Below, in pieces: positions 35,946 to 47,359 of a stretch of DNA of 64,000 nt. The notes below the pieces were generated by a model that was given only the letters and a program-made list of their open reading frames with translations, was not told the origin of the DNA and did no database searches. The stretch's first letter is position 1. The number at the start of each line of letters is the position of its first letter. This stretch comes from Suillus spraguei (lineage: Eukaryota; Basidiomycota; Agaricomycetes; Boletales; Suillaceae): assembly GCA_016800925.1 (NCBI GenBank), contig JABCPU010000268.1:1-64000 (forward strand), in the 5' to 3' direction. The position numbers were made by a program, and so were the translations under genes.

Positions 35946-36420
35946 GAGCAGTTGACGTCGCTGCAAGTGATATTCCTCCACGGGACCGGAGCGGGTGGAT
36001 ACTTGAAAACATTTCGAACAAAAGCTGTGTACTAGCGCCTTAAGACGACGTCGAAATTAATAGTCATAAGAAATTGAATGGTGTTTCCTAGTGGAACAGT
36101 GCTGTATCTCGCTCACCACCGTGGTTGGCATGCATGTCGAAAAGACAATTCATCACACCGTAAACCAAGGTGGATACAAGGTTAAAGTGGAAGAACATAG
36201 TGGTGACTGAAGACGTACCCATTGACGTTGACGTTGAGGCCTAGGGGTCATGTGCACCGTCCACGAAGAACGGCGGGCGACGCGAAAAGGAGGCAAAAAG
36301 TAAAACAACCATTTAACTGTTTTAACTATTTAACAAGAGTTCAACCGATCTATCAACGTCCAAACACTCCTAAATAACACTGAATCTGAGATTCACATGC
36401 CGCTTGGCCTTGTCAGCTGG
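35945..36420. repeat. Segmental duplication D3, copy 1 (partner 38795-39400)
   Basis: Shared words: AGTGATATTCCT, TTTCGAACAAAA, GTGTACTAGCGC, AGACGACGTCGAAATT, AATAGTCATAAGAAATTGA, TCTCGCTCACCACCGTG and AATCTGAGATTCAC. Copy 2 has about 130 extra bases. No coding function is recognised. Confidence 0.85.
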
Positions 36421-36983
36421 TCATAAGTACCATAGTAACCATACCTTGTTCATATCTGTCAAAAAGCTTCATGAACGGCATAGCATAGTTCATCTCGAAA
36501 AACCTGCAGGGAAGATAGGAAATTCATGCAGCGAGCCTGCATAATTTAAGTACCTTACCAATCATCAATGAGGCCGGAGCTACACTCCAATTGGTAGGCT
36601 CGAGCTCGATTGACTCACAATTGAGACCTAGTAAGAATTGTAGAACCAGCTCAAAGGGGACAAACAGAATACGGCTGCCCATGAGGCTAGAACCGTGACA
36701 GTCACGTGACCATTGTGGTTGGTTAGGGTTAGAGCTATCATGGTACTAACAGACTTGTCAATGCTTGAAATTTTGTATTTCGTCCGAAACACTGCGAAAA
36801 TTTGAAGTTATGTTTCTATCTTTATGTCAGTTTAATTTTTAAATGCTTCCTTCACATTTGGTACAACATACAAATACCCCTGAATATCGCTTACCCCGAT
36901 ATGACTGCATTTAATGTACAGCAAGTCACTCATTTCAATCCAAACGCAACCAACAAATCATCTCTCTGATTGAACGTGCAATC
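36421..36983. other. 5' flank of F1 copy 3
   Basis: No gene. The proximal part (36905-36983) keeps the leader shared with the other F1 copies (CAAGTCACTCATTT, TGAACGTGCAATC), but the TATATAA block seen upstream of copies 1 and 2 is not recognisable. Confidence 0.5.
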
Positions 36984-37986
36984 ATGGTCTTCTATGCATA
37001 TGTGAAACAGGCATGCCAAAAATTCATTCTGTGATGTTGCGTTAAATCGCCATTCAGGTCACCGGTTTGAACCCGACCAATCAATACTGGACCTATCGAT
37101 ACACGATCGTCTTCGCTAGCCGCGCAGTTGCAGATGAGTGGTGGCGTGCCGTGTCCACATCCGCCGTCGGAAAGTTCGCGAGCAGTGTTCAGCGTGTCAA
37201 CGCCCAGTTCTACACCCATGACGTGACCCAGGCTGACGCCGCCGATTCCCTCATCACGGCTGGGGTTGCGAACCAATTCTTTGGCAAGATGTTTTTCACG
37301 TCGATATGCGACCAAAATGGTCTCGAGTCCATGAGCATCGTCCCGTCATTTGATTCCGTGGACCACATTAGTGGGCAATCGTGAGTCAGTTCCTTGCAGG
37401 ATGGTGCACATTTGGCTGATAGCGACCCTACCAAAGTTTCTTTATTCGTTCCAATGTCTCTCCTTACGAGTACTGGTACTGTCCCATGCAAGAGACAAAA
37501 TCTGTCTATGTTTCGCGCACCGAACGCACTCGTTTCCGTGTTAGTCGCGACAAAGAGGGCACTGCAGGGACTGTCATGATTGGCTCTGATGAGATCATTA
37601 TCACGTTGACCGCCGTCAATTGGTCCATTAACATCGCCGCAGAAAGCGGTAAAGTGATGGTTTCAAATACTCCTATGTCGGGGTTGAAGTTTGGTGACTT
37701 TTTGAGCAAATTTGCTGTGGGGACTAACTTGTATATGGGCGGTAAGAGCTTGGACATGAAGGAGCTCTTCTATACGGAACATGGGGAAGAGTGGAGCTTG
37801 CTTGAACTGCTATCATTTGACATTACCAAGGGGTTCGCATTAGACACAAAGTTGTCCTGTACTAGTAAATACTGTTGTAGTGTCCCCCGGACAGCCCAAG
37901 ATAGTTGTTCCTGTACTGTCACCGAAGCAATTGCAATTTTGACGCCTGCAGCCACATGTACCACTACACGGCATGAATCCTTTTAG
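36984..37986 (+). CDS. F1 family protein, copy 3 (299 aa, full length)
   Basis: Exons 36984-37010, 37058-37380 and 37437-37986 give 299 residues in frame. Intron 1 begins GC (GCATGC) where copies 1 and 2 have GT, so it needs a GC-AG splice. The reading includes VTGLNPTNQYWTYRYTIVFA, SRAVADEWWRAV, NQFFGKMFFTSICDQNG, SPYEYWYC, VYVSRTERTRFRVSRD, GTVMIGSDEIIITLT and LKFGDFLSKFAVG. The C-terminal 40 residues are cysteine- and threonine-rich and may be misread if another intron exists. There is no signal peptide or membrane segment. The family is unknown to me. The motif order YWYC - TERTRF - IGSD suggests a beta-strand domain after an alpha/beta N-terminal half. Confidence 0.65.
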
Positions 37987-38794
37987 TATAGACCTCTCGA
38001 CCAACCTACAATGACAGTGTTTAGAGTTACCTTTCTCACTAACAGCCGGATGATCATGAGTAGTCGTATGGTGGTTGTTCATCACGTACTATGAACTCTG
38101 ATCACCGTGTAAACGTTGATAGATCGATCGGGCTTCTGGTTGGGATCAATATTGGTATTTGAAACGAGCGAGTGTTGATAACGCTGGGGTAGTTCCCACT
38201 ACTAGCATACTGTAGAGACACGAACCTTAGTTCGTCACACGTCACAAAGATGCATGAACAGATAAACACCGTGGTAATCTTTCAATATTTCTCGCGCCTG
38301 ACACAGACAAACATATGTTTTCTGCCTGTATGGAAGATATCTGGGAATCAGCGACACATAACTTAGAAGATGAGTAAACATTAATATCGGGATCAAATAT
38401 TCGTGGTAAGTTACATACTTTCATTGACACTGGTACCAACAACCACGTCAGTCAGCGGTAGGAAAAACGAGTGGGTGAATGTAAATGCATCAAGCATATT
38501 TCATGGGCCTATTCTGAGCTTCCCTGAACGGACCCATAGATGAACGAGGCTGAGTTCTAGGTTCCTGACCACTGATCGACCTGACTTACATAGTAAGACT
38601 GGTTACGGGCTGAGTTTATAGTCAACAGATAAGCCGATCTAGCTTCTGGACCCAGGTATTAGTATTGGTGTCTGAAATAAGTGTCATTGTGGAGCCTTTG
38701 TCGATTCGCCAGTTTAGCCACTGACCTACAAGGTAATGAGGTAAGCCGACGAGACATCAGGCGTCTGGAACGACATCCAGGAAAATGGTGATAC
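37987..38794. other. R2 repeat then gene-free spacer
   Basis: 37980-38260 is the R2 copy matching the flank of F1 copy 1. 38260-38794 has no recognisable content. Confidence 0.55.
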
Positions 38795-39400
38795 ACACGC
38801 AGTTGATGTTGCTGGGAGTGATATTCCTTAAAGGGAGTGGGTGGATATTTCGAACAAAAATTGTGTACTAGCGCATTGAGACGACGTCGAAATTGATAGT
38901 CATAAGAAATTGATTGGTGTTTCCTAGTGGAGTACTGTATCTCGCTCACCACCGTGCTTGGCACGCACATCAAAAAGAGAAATCACGTCAAGCAAGGTGG
39001 AGACGAGACTAAGAGTGTTTGTAAGTGCACCACATTGTGCGTTGCAGTATAAGTTCGCAGTGAGAGATAGGACCAGGAGTGAGTTTCGAAAGAGGGAAAT
39101 GTGTACACCACTGCTCTGCTGCTGACAGCATGAACCAGATGGGAGTTTGTTCCAAGGATGAGTACAATTCCCTGCGCGTCGCATGACAGTAGTGACTATT
39201 TGTAAAAAGAAAGACGCGCCCGTTGACATTGAGGCCTAGTGGTCATGTGCACCGTCTACGAAGAGCGGCGCGAAAAGGAGGCAAAAGGCATTTAACTGTT
39301 TGAACTGTTTCTGTTTAACAAAGTGGTTGAACCCGATCGATCAACCGAGGTGAACCAAACACTCCTAAACAACCCTGAATCTGAGATTCACGTACGGTCC
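38795..39400. repeat. Segmental duplication D3, copy 2
   Basis: Partner of 35945-36420, same orientation. It ends shortly before the conserved RGP1 gene, marking the right edge of the rearranged zone. Confidence 0.85.
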
Positions 39401-39609
39401 CGTGCCACTGCCAAGATAGTTGTCAAGGGAGAGCGCATGGGTTGAGTACAGCGTAAACATAGCATGAATCGGCGTAGATATTTCTCCTGGGATGAGTTCT
39501 CATATGTGTGGAAGCTTAGGCTCGTGCTATATTTTTAAGATGTTTTCTTTCCCTCGTTCATATCATCAGCATTTAAAGCTGGATCGACCTCCGAAAACAT
39601 ACTACAACC

Positions 39610-42419
39610 ATGGACGCAGATCCCTTTATCAAAGTTAAAGTATCCCCAACACAAAGCGCGTACTTTGCTGGCGAAACGTTCAGCGTCGCAATCACATTCA
39701 CCAACACCCGCCCACACAACACACCGCCGCCAATTCATAAATCACACAAACGAAATACACATTCCATAAGTTCTGCACCCCTTGCGAGGCCTCCTACCTC
39801 TCCTGGTTTGAGTCCACGTCCACCAGATTTTATCAGAGCGCTTGGCATTGGATTGGTGAAGAAGGCAGGAAGGGATTGATTGGGAATGGAACAGTCGATG
39901 CCAAAGGGAAAGGCAAGGAGGTACTTCAAGCCAGACGTAATGCATTAGAGCAAGCCAAGCGCAGTGCCAGCGTGGATATTTCTGCTAGTGAAGAGTACGT
40001 ACAAGCTTATGAAGTAGATCCAGGTCAGTCCTTCACCCTTCATTTGACTAAGTAGTTCTAACTTATCGTAGTAACACCACGCACAACCTTCCCCATCCCC
40101 CAAAGCCACCCGCACGCACGGAAAAAGTCAGTATTCGACGGCCAACCCCCCTTAAGCACCTCTCCATCCACACTAGACACCATTGTAGAAGCACCCGCCC
40201 ATTCTTACCCCCCTCGTAAACAACCAAACCAGGCACTTGGTCACGGTCGTCCACCCCTCCCAATTCCTAATTCAGCTACCACCCAATCCCTTCCCCCAAA
40301 TACAACACTCCTCCTCTACTCATATGCCCAGCTCTCAGGAACAGCACACATCCTCCCCCAAACTACTCCAGCAGCCCTATCCAACCTCCGCGCACATCTC
40401 CTCAAAAAACCTGTCTTGGGAGGCGGAAGCATGGATATCTCCCGTACCCGCACTTCCCGTCCGCGTTCTGCCAGTCTCACAGGTTCCCTATTGAGTTTAT
40501 TAAGTCCTTCCAGTTATAGTCCATCAGTCGGGAGATCGAGAACCCCTTCTCTCAGCGATACGTCCAGTGCAGGCGTTGGTTTGGGTTTGAGTGTCGGAGC
40601 AGCTAGTCCAGTAGAAGAAGGAGAGGAGGAGGTGCCACTCCCTGTATTCGAAGTACAACCTGCTATGCTGGCCGTCGATCTCACTTTGAGTCCTGGAGAG
40701 AGTAGGACTTGTGAGTACCCTACTTCTTTTTCGTATAATCACACTGACATATATCAGATACATACACGCTTCCCCTTCCCTCAACACTCCCTCCTACCTT
40801 CAGTGGCCGCATGATCCGCTTCTCATACGAACTTGTAGTAGGTACCTGCCGGAGAGGCGATAGCGCTGAAGGCGCCGCCACTTCTATCGACGTGACAGTG
40901 AGCAGGGTAATGAAAGTCCCTATCAGGGTGTATAACTGGGTCAGCGGTGAGTCTGTCCTTCTTAGCACTTGCCCAACAACTCTAACCAATCAATACAGTC
41001 AGCAATCCGCAACGCCCCTACGACCTCCTCCTCCCCGTGCGTAAACACGACGGCGGAAAAGTCACAGACGCAGGCAGCGCAGACGGAGACGCAAAGAAAG
41101 ACTTGTCGTCTTCGTTGTCGAAACTTTGTATGTCCTCTAATTTTCCATGTATCACACAATTGAATCCGGGATAGCACCTACCACAACGCCCCGAAGCTCC
41201 CTTGATGACCTGCGTGCATATGGTGAGAGGCTACTCGAGACGTTCCCTGCGGAGGGGTCGACGGGTGTGAGGATCAAGGAGCCAGCTGAGAGCGTGCCTG
41301 AGAGTGTACCTTCTTCTTCCTCTGGGCTTGCTTCTGGGAGTGGGAGTAGCGCAGCTCTTGATCCTCTCAGGGTATTTGAAAAAGAACAAGAAGCAGAGAA
41401 AGAGGGAGGAGAACTAACAGGGTGTCGAGAAGCTGTAGAGATATTGACCCGAAATCCCAAGAAAGGCACGTCCTGGCAACACTACCATTCCTATACAGAC
41501 TATTAACGTCCCGTTAGTCTCGTACGATGTGACAAAAGATGGTGTTAAGGTCGCTGTTCTCACATTCACGAAGAGCGCATATAGGCTTGGGGAGACTGTT
41601 TTGGGTGTTGTAGAGATTAATGAGCGGGGGGACGAGGGAAGGTGATTTCGGTGAGTGGTTTGTTACTGATTCTGTATTTTCTGCATCATCTTTCTCTATT
41701 AGTTCATTATTCTCAACGCTTGCTAACACACATCACAGCTGAGCGCAACACTAGTAACAAACGAAAGTCTCCCAGCCTCTCTGGGAACCACAAACACAAG
41801 TACCACGCGCCGCACCCACGCAGAACACCACGCTTCATTCACAGGCAGCACCCTTCGCACCACATTCGCACTTGATATACCCAGCGATGCATGTCCCGGA
41901 TTCGGAATTGTCCTCTCATCTCCGCCATCCTCGCTTGGGAACGGCCATACCAATGGGTCTGTGTCTGGGAATGGTACTGAGGCTGGACCTGGGAAGGCAG
42001 GAGGGTTGACGTGGAAAGTGCACTTGACGCTACTAGTAGGCGTAACCGCGCCAAACGCACGTGTGCGTGGGTTGACGAGGGATGGAGCACCTACTGCGTG
42101 GGGAAGTGCTTGGCGTGCACCTGTGGGGATCGCTCCTGAACAGATAGTACCTGGGAGTGTTGCGAAGGAGGTCTCGCAGCAGCAGAGCTGGGCTTCGTAC
42201 CTGATGAGCTCGTTCCTTGGGACTGGGGAAAAGGAGTATCATGATGGGGATGATATTGATGATAATGATGATGTTCCGGCTCAGAAGGGAGGAGAGGAAC
42301 AGGAACAAGAGGGTGATTGGAGGGATGTACAGGTCGAAATCGTGGAGTGTGAAGTGCCGGTGGTCGTTTGGCCCGGTAATACGGCGTTCAGTGCTGTAGA
42401 TGTTGTGTTTGAGGTTTGA
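39610..42419 (+). CDS. RGP1: Rgp1 family protein, Ric1-Rgp1 Rab6/Ypt6 GEF subunit
   Basis: The start at 39610 gives MDADPFIKVKVSPTQSAYFA then GETFSVAITFTNTRP, the arrestin-like opening of Rgp1 proteins. The fungal linker SISSAPLARPPTSPG follows. Later exons carry LLLYSYAQLSGTAHI, EVQPAMLAVDLTLSPGESRT, IRFSYELVVGTCR and AVTVLTFTKSAYRLGETVLG-like blocks. The last exon (41961-42419) ends PVVVWPGNTAFSAVDVVFEV. Rgp1 pairs with Ric1 at the Golgi to activate Ypt6/Rab6 in retrograde traffic. About seven short introns; no lesion seen at the junctions I followed. It opens a housekeeping block, and composition is less AT-rich than in the flanking repeats. Confidence 0.85.
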
Positions 42420-42849
42420 GCTGACCTCGACTTGGCCTCGACCTTGCGCATGACCTCCTCAACGATCGAGATCTGTGATCTAGATTCCACGGAAGGATCC
42501 GTATGCCCCACGGGGGTTTTGTCTCGGCGGTGGTGGCGGACGAATATTTATCGAAAGGTTTTTTTTTTGTTTGTATATATGTTATTATTTTAATTAAAAA
42601 ATTGGCGTTCATGATCGAGCTCTCGTGACCGGTACTGGTGCGAACCTCAACAAACCCTTTTGCTTTCAACTTCAACTTTCGTTATTTTTTCAGTGTTTAG
42701 AGCATACTAGAGGGTGAGTGAGTTTCATGATTATTATCATGAAGATTTCGGTTGAATAGAGAATGTAGTGATAGAAGCTAATTAGTGAAAGTACCCGCCA
42801 GCTGTCGTAGGAACTCGCCAGCTAGCTGTCCTCGCCACCGCCAGCTGTC
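42420..42849. other. Spacer between RGP1 and PSP1 genes
   Basis: Contains an AT-rich stretch (42550-42600) and a local repeat of CGCCAGCT(AGCTGTC) at 42795-42848 just before the PSP1 start. No gene. Confidence 0.5.
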
Positions 42850-45073
42850 ATGCAACATTTCCCTGAAGAGCACGACTTTAATCGCAGACATCGTTTCCTT
42901 GACCCAGACCCGACTAATTCTGGTCGGGAACGAGCAACAAGTCAACCACCAAGAACAAACCTAACGAGTCTACGCAACCCTTCATCTTCACCATCCTCAT
43001 CCTCATCTCCCTGGTCACCCCGCATCCTCCAACAACCAACTCGTACGACAACAACGACAACGACATCAACAGGTCTCCCAATGAGCGTACCAACCCGTAG
43101 CTCCTCCTTTTCAAACCCCCAATCAAACTACAGCTCCGCACTCCGTGAATCCCACTTCGAGTCTACGTTCGAAGACGACGAATCAGAAGCACTCTCAGAT
43201 ACCTATGACCATCATGACGACGACCGCTACCTACCCACTTCATCCCGTGGTCGCTCCTACGCTCCCGATCTCACCCGCAGCCGCTCTCAAAGCCTCGCTA
43301 CCACCACCGCCCGCCCAATCCAAGCCCCATATCATTCCAACCTGTGGGCCGACGCAGCTAATAACTCAAACCCGCTCAATATTCCAGCTGCTAGGTACGG
43401 AGAGATCAAACCGCCCGCGTCTAGTCGTTACGGCAGCCTCGGAGCTATGGGCAGGTCCCCGCTCGCCGATAACGGCTATCCGAACAGGAACACCATCGAC
43501 GTCTCCAATATGAGTCCCTTTGTCCGTGATGTGGGCCAGATCCTCCTAGACGACGGTTCTGCATTCCGAGAACTCTGGTCAGGTATGAATCCTCCCAAAG
43601 ACGAGAACGGCGGGGGCGGAAGTGGGACTACTAGTCGGAGACACAGTGTTAGCGTCGTTCAGCCCCGCCGGCCTACTATCGTGGGGTTTAATGCGCCTGA
43701 GAGCCCTGGTGACGAGACGCATGGGCATAGTCGCGCTGGCGTGTTTAATGCACAGCCATTTGGAGGCAGAGGGGGTCTTATGCTTTCAGATGATGATTTG
43801 GCTGCTGATCTTGGTATGCTAAGCATGAAAGACCCCGGTGCGCCGTCCAGCGCGTCAACCGCGAGCCAGCCGTCCTCCCTCCCCATCTACCCACGCAGCC
43901 CGCCCTCTACAGACCGTGTATCCCCCTACCACCTCAACATCCCTTCCGGCACCAGTTTCGCATCCCGCCAACAATTCGGGTCTCCAAGTGATAGCGCCCT
44001 TTCTACGGGCGGAAGCCCCCCTCGGGGGCATTTTGACCAACAGATTTTAGAGGCGCAGTATGGTCAGCAGCAGCTTACTGCGCGGTTCATCCCAGGGCAA
44101 GGTATCCAGTACCTCCCTGCGCAGAACAATGGTGCTGGGTTCCAGCGTCAAACCCCACTCTCACCTACTACCTCCCGCCCCATCCAACCCCAACAAGGCC
44201 CGTACTACCACCAGATCCAACGACGCCTCTCCGATGCCAGTCAAACTCAGCAAACGCCCTTGAGCGACCTAGGCAAAGGACTCCCCCTGAGCAGCGTCCC
44301 AGCTTCCTGGCCGCTCTTCATTGTTGAATTCAAGGCGGGGCGTACGGACCTCTTCTACCTCACTGATTTGAGCCAAGACATCAGGGTGGGGGATTTGGTG
44401 ATCGTCGAAGCGGATAGAGGGAAGGATTTAGGCAAGGTTGTTAATGATAGTATTACGCTCAAGGAGGTTGAGGCGTTCCAGAGGGAGGTGAGGGAGAGGG
44501 AGGCGGGGGAGGTGATGAGTCCTGGCGGTGTTGGTTCGGGTGCGGCGGGGACGCCGACGGGGAAGAAGGAGATTAATCCGAAGATGATCTATGGGAAGGC
44601 GCAGGCTCATGATACTCAGTGCGTGTTTCTTTTACCTGTTTTTGGGTACATTGATTGATGGAGGTGACAGGCATCTAGTGACGAAGATGCAAGATGAAGT
44701 TAAAGCGTTGCAATTGTGTCAGAGTAAAGTTCGGCAGAAGAAACTTCCTATGGAGGTTATCGATGCAGAGTATCAGTGGTGCGTCTTGTTTGGCGTTTAG
44801 AGGACACAGGAGGACTGAGACATTGCAGGGACCGACGTAAACTCACATTCTATTTTATCGCTGAAAAACGTATTGATTTTCGGGAGCTTGTCCGGGAGTT
44901 ATTCCGGTGTGTTCTTTTTTCATGCTCGCGCTGTAGCTGTGCTATGTCTACTCTACTTGCTTGCTTGCTATGCGTATATTTACTCGCTCGCTTGCTAACG
45001 AATAATCTATAGGTTGTATAAAACAAGGATCTGGATGGCCTCTTTACAAGGCCCAGGAGGGTACGAGCAGTAA
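42850..45073 (+). CDS. PSP1: PSP1 C-terminal domain protein
   Basis: A long first exon (42850 to about 44618) encodes about 590 residues. The first 480 are Ser/Pro/Thr-rich and disordered (SSPSSSSSPWSP, TTTTTTSTG). The PSP1 domain begins at SWPLFIVEFKAGRTDLFYLT and DIRVGDLVIVEADRGKDLGK. Over three short introns it continues VTKMQDEVKALQLCQSKVRQ, LPMEVIDAEYQW, RRKLTFYFIAEKRIDFRELV and RLYKTRIWMASL, with the stop at 45071-45073. In yeast PSP1 was found as a high-copy suppressor of DNA polymerase alpha mutants, and the domain is related to bacterial YaaT-like proteins. The molecular role in basidiomycetes is not known. Intact. Confidence 0.88.
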
Positions 45074-45711
45074 TTGCTCCCCTCACATTTACACAAGTAA
45101 CGACGGAGAGGAGCAGGACGGAATCCCAATCCCAAAAACGTTCAACCGCATAACAAACTATCACGATTACATGACGCCAGCCAATCTCACGAAATGTATG
45201 TATGATCTAGATATGCAATATCCACGCTCTTCCTCGCACATCTAGAATCTTTTTTTCATCCTTTCAATTGTTTCATGTTCAAGTCCAAGCTATTTAGGGA
45301 ACAATGTCCGTTCATGTTCTGTTTTTGTCCTGTATCGTATTTTCATGTGTACGTTAGTGTAGAGTTTTTTCTGTCTTTCGGTGGGGAGGGTTGGTAGGAA
45401 CGGGGATAGGAAATGGCCCTGGCGCCTTGTATTAGTATCGTATATCAATCTAAAATATATAGTGGTGCTTTATGTGTGCAGGGGCGGTAATCGTAAATGG
45501 AGATACCTACGGTGCGCCCCGCGTGTCCAGGTAGGATGTGGGGTATGATTGGGATCACCATCAGGATCAAGAGAGTTGCGATCACGATTCGCACAATCAA
45601 GAACATCGAGCTGTTAGGTTGAAGGTTGATCCGCCCACAGCTCAGCCTCGGATATTGATCCGAGGCTAACTCAAAGACGGATCCGCCCGCAGGACGATCC
45701 ACAGCCAAAAT
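45074..45711. other. Convergent 3' flanks of PSP1 and APC11
   Basis: Intergenic. It contains a perfect 10-bp inverted repeat with a 4-nt loop at 45644-45667 (AGCCTCGGAT / ATCCGAGGCT). Nothing else is recognised. Confidence 0.6.
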
Positions 45712-46226
45712 CTAACTCGCAGCTAACTCGTTCGCTTTTCGCTCAGCAGTGACTACACATTGTAAGTGTAACGCTTGACGATATAGAATAATCACGTACC
45801 CCAAGCACGCCGATCCATAGGACACTGCTGTTTCGAAGCAGCCGTTCCTAGCCATTTGAGCAAGCAGTGCATGTGAAATACGTGGCTGCATTCGCCCCAG
45901 ACTGTTATGACAGTGTCAGATGAGAACGTGAGGGGATTATCGTTGCTTTGCGCGATTCTCTTGAAGGAAAGGAAGGTGGAACGTGACGAGTGGAAGAAAC
46001 GCAGGTTGCGCGACTAACAACCAGACGCACCAAGCGAAAGGAAAGGAAAGTAGAACTCACTTAAAGGACAATCATCCCCCGGCATCTTACACGACGGACA
46101 GCACCCCTCAAACGGGACGCGACAGATCCCACAGACGTCGCCTTCGTCGTCTTGATCGTGGTTTGTGTTTCCTATGTTCCAGCGCCATTGAGCGACAGCG
46201 CTCCAGTGTTTGATGTGGACTTTCAT
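45712..46226 (-). CDS. APC11: Anaphase-promoting complex RING subunit 11
   Basis: Three exons (46226-46061, 45901-45800, 45752-45712) join exactly. They give MKVHIKHWSAVAQWRWNIGN, DVCGICRVPFEGCCPSCKMP, GDDCPLIWGECSHVFHMHCL, LKWLGTAASKQQCPMDRR and AWVTAERKANELAAS. This is the full RING-H2 fingerprint of APC11, with all zinc ligands present. The protein is the catalytic RING of the anaphase-promoting E3 ligase and works with the cullin-like APC2 in nucleus and cytosol. An upstream in-frame ATG (MPIKMKV) exists, but MKV matches the family start. A broken copy of its first exon lies at 13541-13660. Confidence 0.97.
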
Positions 46227-47359
46227 CTTGATTGGCATGCGTTTGCGTGGTTGATGAATGAGTTTGTAGGAGCCTATGCGAAGGGTTGGGGGTTATTTGG
46301 CATTGTGTACGCGTCGTGGGTGTTGTCCAACTTATTGAACCACTCATCGCACATATATATGTTCTTTATTCTTGAATAGCAGTGCCTGGCGCGCTGATCC
46401 TGCATTTGTGGTGTCGAAGTTCGCATGTTGTTGCATGCTGAGTTTCAACTCCATGAATAAGGGAATAACTTCATACGGGGGAGATTGAACAACTGGTCCT
46501 CGTCCTGTCTTCAGGGAACTTGATCGCCGTATTCTGTGACTTAATCAACATTCTTGAAGGCGTGACGCACCCATGATGGTTCATTTATGCAGTGGTACTT
46601 TGGCTTGTGTCCCTCTCTAACTTATATCTGCATAACTTGTATACATTGTAACTAATTGTTTGCTAAGGTAGACTGCAGTCATACCTCACTTGATCATGTG
46701 GTGTGACTTTTGTTGTGACCCGACTGTGACACTATGTTACATTGCCTGTCAATACCCGTTTATATCGCTACTCACTCAATCATTTCGTACCCTCTTTCCT
46801 TTCTGTCTACTCTACCCTGTCAGGAGCGACGCCACTCCCTTCAGTGTCCGATTCTCTGGCCTATCCATACCCGAGTACCCTTAGCATTTCGCAGTAAAAA
46901 AGTAGCCCCTAAGAATCCTCTTGATGTCATTGAAGGCTAAGTTTGCCTCCTCAACAGTTGGTGAGGGCTTGTAGAACCCTGCTACAGTATCTATCCTGGA
47001 ACTAGCCATATCTATGTTTGGATCTGGGGGAGAAGCTCCCATGGCACATTGACTTGGACTCGGATGCTTGGGCTCGGACTCGGACTCGGACTCGGACTCG
47101 TAAAGTGGAGATGGCTCTATTATTGGTAGCACAAAGGGAGGAGAATACTGTAGTAACTGTTACTCTTGTCTTTTTCTTCTTCGGACTGGATGGAGGAGAC
47201 TCGGACACATTGATTGGGATTTCCTGTGGTCATTGCATCAGTAAACCGGTGAAACCAAGACATGACTATATATTGCAGTTTTTTCCAAGGGCAATGCTTC
47301 TGGACTGTATATTACGATATCTATCTACAACATATATATAAGCACGAATAGCCGCCGGC
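46227..47359. other. Intergenic; (CTCGGA)n microsatellite at 47073-47100
   Basis: The first part is the APC11 5' flank. The rest has short unsupported ORFs. A CTCGGA repeat of about five units at 47073-47100 would read SESE on the minus strand; the surrounding 83-codon minus ORF has no known family. Confidence 0.55.

Noticed and set aside
42217..42399. ORFs inside the last RGP1 exon and similar shadow ORFs in PSP1
   Set aside because: They overlap a conserved coding exon in another frame and have biased, repetitive composition.
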